A stretch of DNA of 64,000 bases, taken from positions 28,940 to 92,939 of the forward strand of contig CAKQDS010000004.1 of assembly GCA_934229535.1 (NCBI GenBank). Reading direction: 5' to 3'. Shown piece by piece: positions 62,601-64,000 of the stretch. The notes below the pieces were generated by a model. The model worked only from the letters and a program-made list of their open reading frames with translations, made no database searches and was not told the origin of the DNA. How positions within the stretch are numbered: the stretch's first letter is position 1; each line of letters starts with the position of its first letter. The translations under genes and the position numbers were made by a program. The stretch comes from an uncultured Anaeroplasmataceae bacterium (GTDB lineage Bacteria; Bacillota_I; Bacilli_A; Acholeplasmatales; Anaeroplasmataceae).

Positions 62601-63752
62601 GTGGAACTCTTAAATAAAATAATGAAAAACTATTTATGGCAAAAAAAGATTGTGTTTTTCTTTAGTGCTTTGCTATTTTTTGTTATGGGATATTTCATAT
62701 GCTCATATCTTATTAATAACAACACTAAAAAGTTTTCATTAAATGTTTCTACTACATATTCATATGAAGAAGTATTTAATGATGATAATATTAGGCTTGC
62801 TTTAGAAAATGTTAAAAATTCTAAAACAGGGGAAAGATTGATTACGGATAATAATATTAATAAGCTAATGAAAAAAAATAATTTGCTTATTAAAGCAAAT
62901 GCTGATGGTTTTACTATAACAATTAAGGAAAAATATTTAAATTATAACGAATCTCGTGCAAAAAAATTTGTTAATAATTTAATAGCTGACGCAAAGATTA
63001 ATAATATTATTGAAATTGATTTTTTTAATCCTTATATAGCTGGTGCCATTTTTATGGGAATTGGAATTTTTATTTCCTTATTATATTTAATTATTCAATT
63101 TAAGCATTCAAAAGAAGAATTGAATATTGTTGATAATGAAGATGTCTTTTCTTCAATATTTCATAAGAAATATTGGATTCTTGCTTGTAATAAAGAAATA
63201 AAAGTAAAGGATTTATGTATAATCGCTATTTTATTTGCAATGATGATGATGTCTAAGGCGATTAAGCTTCCATCAGGGTTTACAAGTATGGGAATAACGG
63301 CAACATATTTATTTTTTGCAACAATATGTTGGCTATATGGGCCTATTGCTGGATTATTTATTGGCTTTTTTTCAGATGTGCTAGGTTTCTTTTTATTTCC
63401 TAATGGCTTTGGTTTTTATTTTCCTTATACCCTAAATGCAATGCTTAGTGGGTTTATTTATGGAATTTTCTTTTATAAAAAGAGAATTACATTTTCCTCA
63501 ATATTTTTTGCAAGAGTATTAATCAATCTTTTTATTAATGTGATTTTAGGAAGCATTTGGTGGATGAATATTAATAATTTAACTATTGAACAAGCGAGGG
63601 TGTATTTGTTATTTACATCTTTACCTAAAAATCTTGTTTATTTGTTTCCACAAAGTGTTGTTCTTTATATTGTCTTTAAAGCTTTAGGAAGAGTATTTAT
63701 GGCAAGTAATATTTTAGATGCCAAAATTTGTAAAAATATTTCAATAATCTAG
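62601..63752 (+). CDS. folT: Folate ECF transporter S component (FolT-like) with extra N-terminal membrane domain
   Basis: 383 residues, GTG start directly behind the THF riboswitch; no clear SD, ATG 62622 is an alternative. Residues 1-190 are unlike FolT: TM ~15-38, a ~100-residue outside region (KFSLNVSTTYSYEEV...), TM ~148-168, recalling the two-TM layout of Wzz-type proteins. Residues ~200-383 are the S component: DLCIIAILFAMMMMSKAIKLPSG, TATYLFFATICWLYGPIAGLFIGFFSDVLGFF, and PYTLNAMLSGFIYGIFFYKKRI, with about six helices. Binds folate and docks to the shared EcfAA'T energising module. Riboswitch class supports folate strongly; the N-terminal fusion is the odd part. Confidence 0.8.
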   Translation: MELLNKIMKNYLWQKKIVFFFSALLFFVMGYFICSYLINNNTKKFSLNVSTTYSYEEVFNDDNIRLALENVKNSKTGERLITDNNINKLMKKNNLLIKANADGFTITIKEKYLNYNESRAKKFVNNLIADAKINNIIEIDFFNPYIAGAIFMGIGIFISLLYLIIQFKHSKEELNIVDNEDVFSSIFHKKYWILACNKEIKVKDLCIIAILFAMMMMSKAIKLPSGFTSMGITATYLFFATICWLYGPIAGLFIGFFSDVLGFFLFPNGFGFYFPYTLNAMLSGFIYGIFFYKKRITFSSIFFARVLINLFINVILGSIWWMNINNLTIEQARVYLLFTSLPKNLVYLFPQSVVLYIVFKALGRVFMASNILDAKICKNISII

Positions 63753-63761
63753 AAAATAAAA

Positions 63762-63790
63762 TTGCATTAGGATAATTTTTATAGTATAAT
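63762..63790 (+). promoter_or_regulatory. Promoter of the SAM-riboswitch transcript
   Basis: TTGCAT (63762-63767), 17-nt spacer, TATAAT (63785-63790). Transcription should start near 63797, just before the repeat AAATATGCCAT. Confidence 0.7.
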
Positions 63791-63800
63791 ATCTATAGTT

Positions 63801-63926
63801 AAATATGCCATAATGAGTAGGCGAGAGACAAGCTCTATGACCCTACAGCAACCATTCCTTGGAAACGGTGCTAAAGCTTGAATGATGGTTCGATAAATAT
63901 GCCATCATTGATGGCGTATTTTTTTT
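63801..63926 (+). promoter_or_regulatory. SAM riboswitch (S-box clan, SAM-I/IV-variant-like) with terminator
   Basis: P2 GTAGG/CCTAC (63817-63821 with 63842-63846) encloses AGAG-ACAAG-CTCT; P3 AGCAACC...GGTGCT (63847-63853 with 63867-63872) is the S-box core (GCAACC ... GGTGCTAA). The P2 loop CAAG (63829-63832) can pair with CTTG (63877-63880) as the pseudoknot. A terminator follows: AAATATGCCAT (63895-63905), 5-nt loop, ATGGCGTATTT, T-run to 63926. The regulated gene, probably methionine or SAM related, starts beyond the window (no start seen before 64000). Confidence 0.8.
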
Positions 63927-64000
63927 GGAGCCAGCTATAAATAAATCAAGAGATTTTTGATAAAAAAGGTAAAAAATAATTATGATTATTTAAAAGCACG

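Noticed and set aside
1..64000. CRISPR array, insertion sequence, prophage, replication origin or rRNA operon
   Set aside because: No regularly spaced repeats, transposase, integrase, phage structural genes, DnaA-box cluster or rRNA sequence were seen.

Overview
The window comes from a very AT-rich Gram-positive-type bacterium. It has a PolC-type replicative polymerase, the glyS-dnaG-rpoD-trmK block, YhaM, RlmH, YycJ and promoters with TTGNNN-17-TATAAT spacing. TGA is a real stop in many genes, often in ATGA or TGATG overlaps, and Trp is TGG, so the code is 11 and not the Mycoplasma code. Two short genes look like sporulation families (YjcZ-like at 8723, CotD-like at 50437). My inference is an uncultured Bacilli lineage of the Erysipelotrichia/RF39/Acholeplasma neighbourhood; this is not proven by the window.

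Layout. 1-1.4 kb: the tail of a pullulanase, then yhaM. 1.5-8.5 kb (minus strand): an M42 aminopeptidase and two giant lipoproteins joined by a TAATG overlap. 8.7-10.2 kb: YjcZ-like peptide, yycJ, rlmH. 10.3-14.7 kb: a hexuronate operon (uxaB-uxaA-uxaC). 14.8-19 kb: a catalytically dead M50-like membrane protein, a small membrane protein and leuS. 19-26.5 kb: aromatic amino acid genes (aroF-tyrA-aroB, then aroA-chorismate mutase-aroE-aroC) ending in a gltD-like flavoprotein. 26.6-28.2 kb: tRNA-Asp, Arg and Pro, a stretch of decayed genes, and tRNA-Gly. 28.2-30.7 kb: FAD oxidoreductase, HD protein, RsuA-type pseudouridine synthase. 30.7-36.5 kb: a candidate small RNA, a 1508-residue COG1112-type helicase, an SDR and an Smr protein. 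36.7-40.5 kb: thrC-thrB-ACT regulator-hom. 40.6-42.9 kb: acpP and a leucyl-tRNA synthetase paralogue without its catalytic motifs. 42.8-50 kb: radical SAM protein, DUF1189 protein, polC, a Bax-inhibitor-type protein. 50-54 kb: CotD-like protein and the ferrous iron operon feoA-feoA-feoB-Cys-rich peptide behind three inverted-repeat operators. 54.2-56.5 kb: an accessory patch with a frameshifted RHS protein, its toxin-like tip and a likely immunity gene. 56.4-62.5 kb: DUF4250 gene, glyS, dnaG, rpoD, trmK, an esterase. 62.5-64 kb: a THF riboswitch abutting the start of an unusual two-domain folate ECF S-component gene, then a SAM (S-box) riboswitch whose target lies beyond the window.

The most notable points are the pseudoenzymes (LeuRS paralogue, M50-like protein, degraded nuclease domain in the helicase), the FolT fusion directly behind a THF aptamer, the SAM riboswitch with an exact repeat at the transcript 5' end, the RHS remnant, and the unannotated RNA candidate at 30.8 kb. 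Family names come from recognition by eye; no database search was run.
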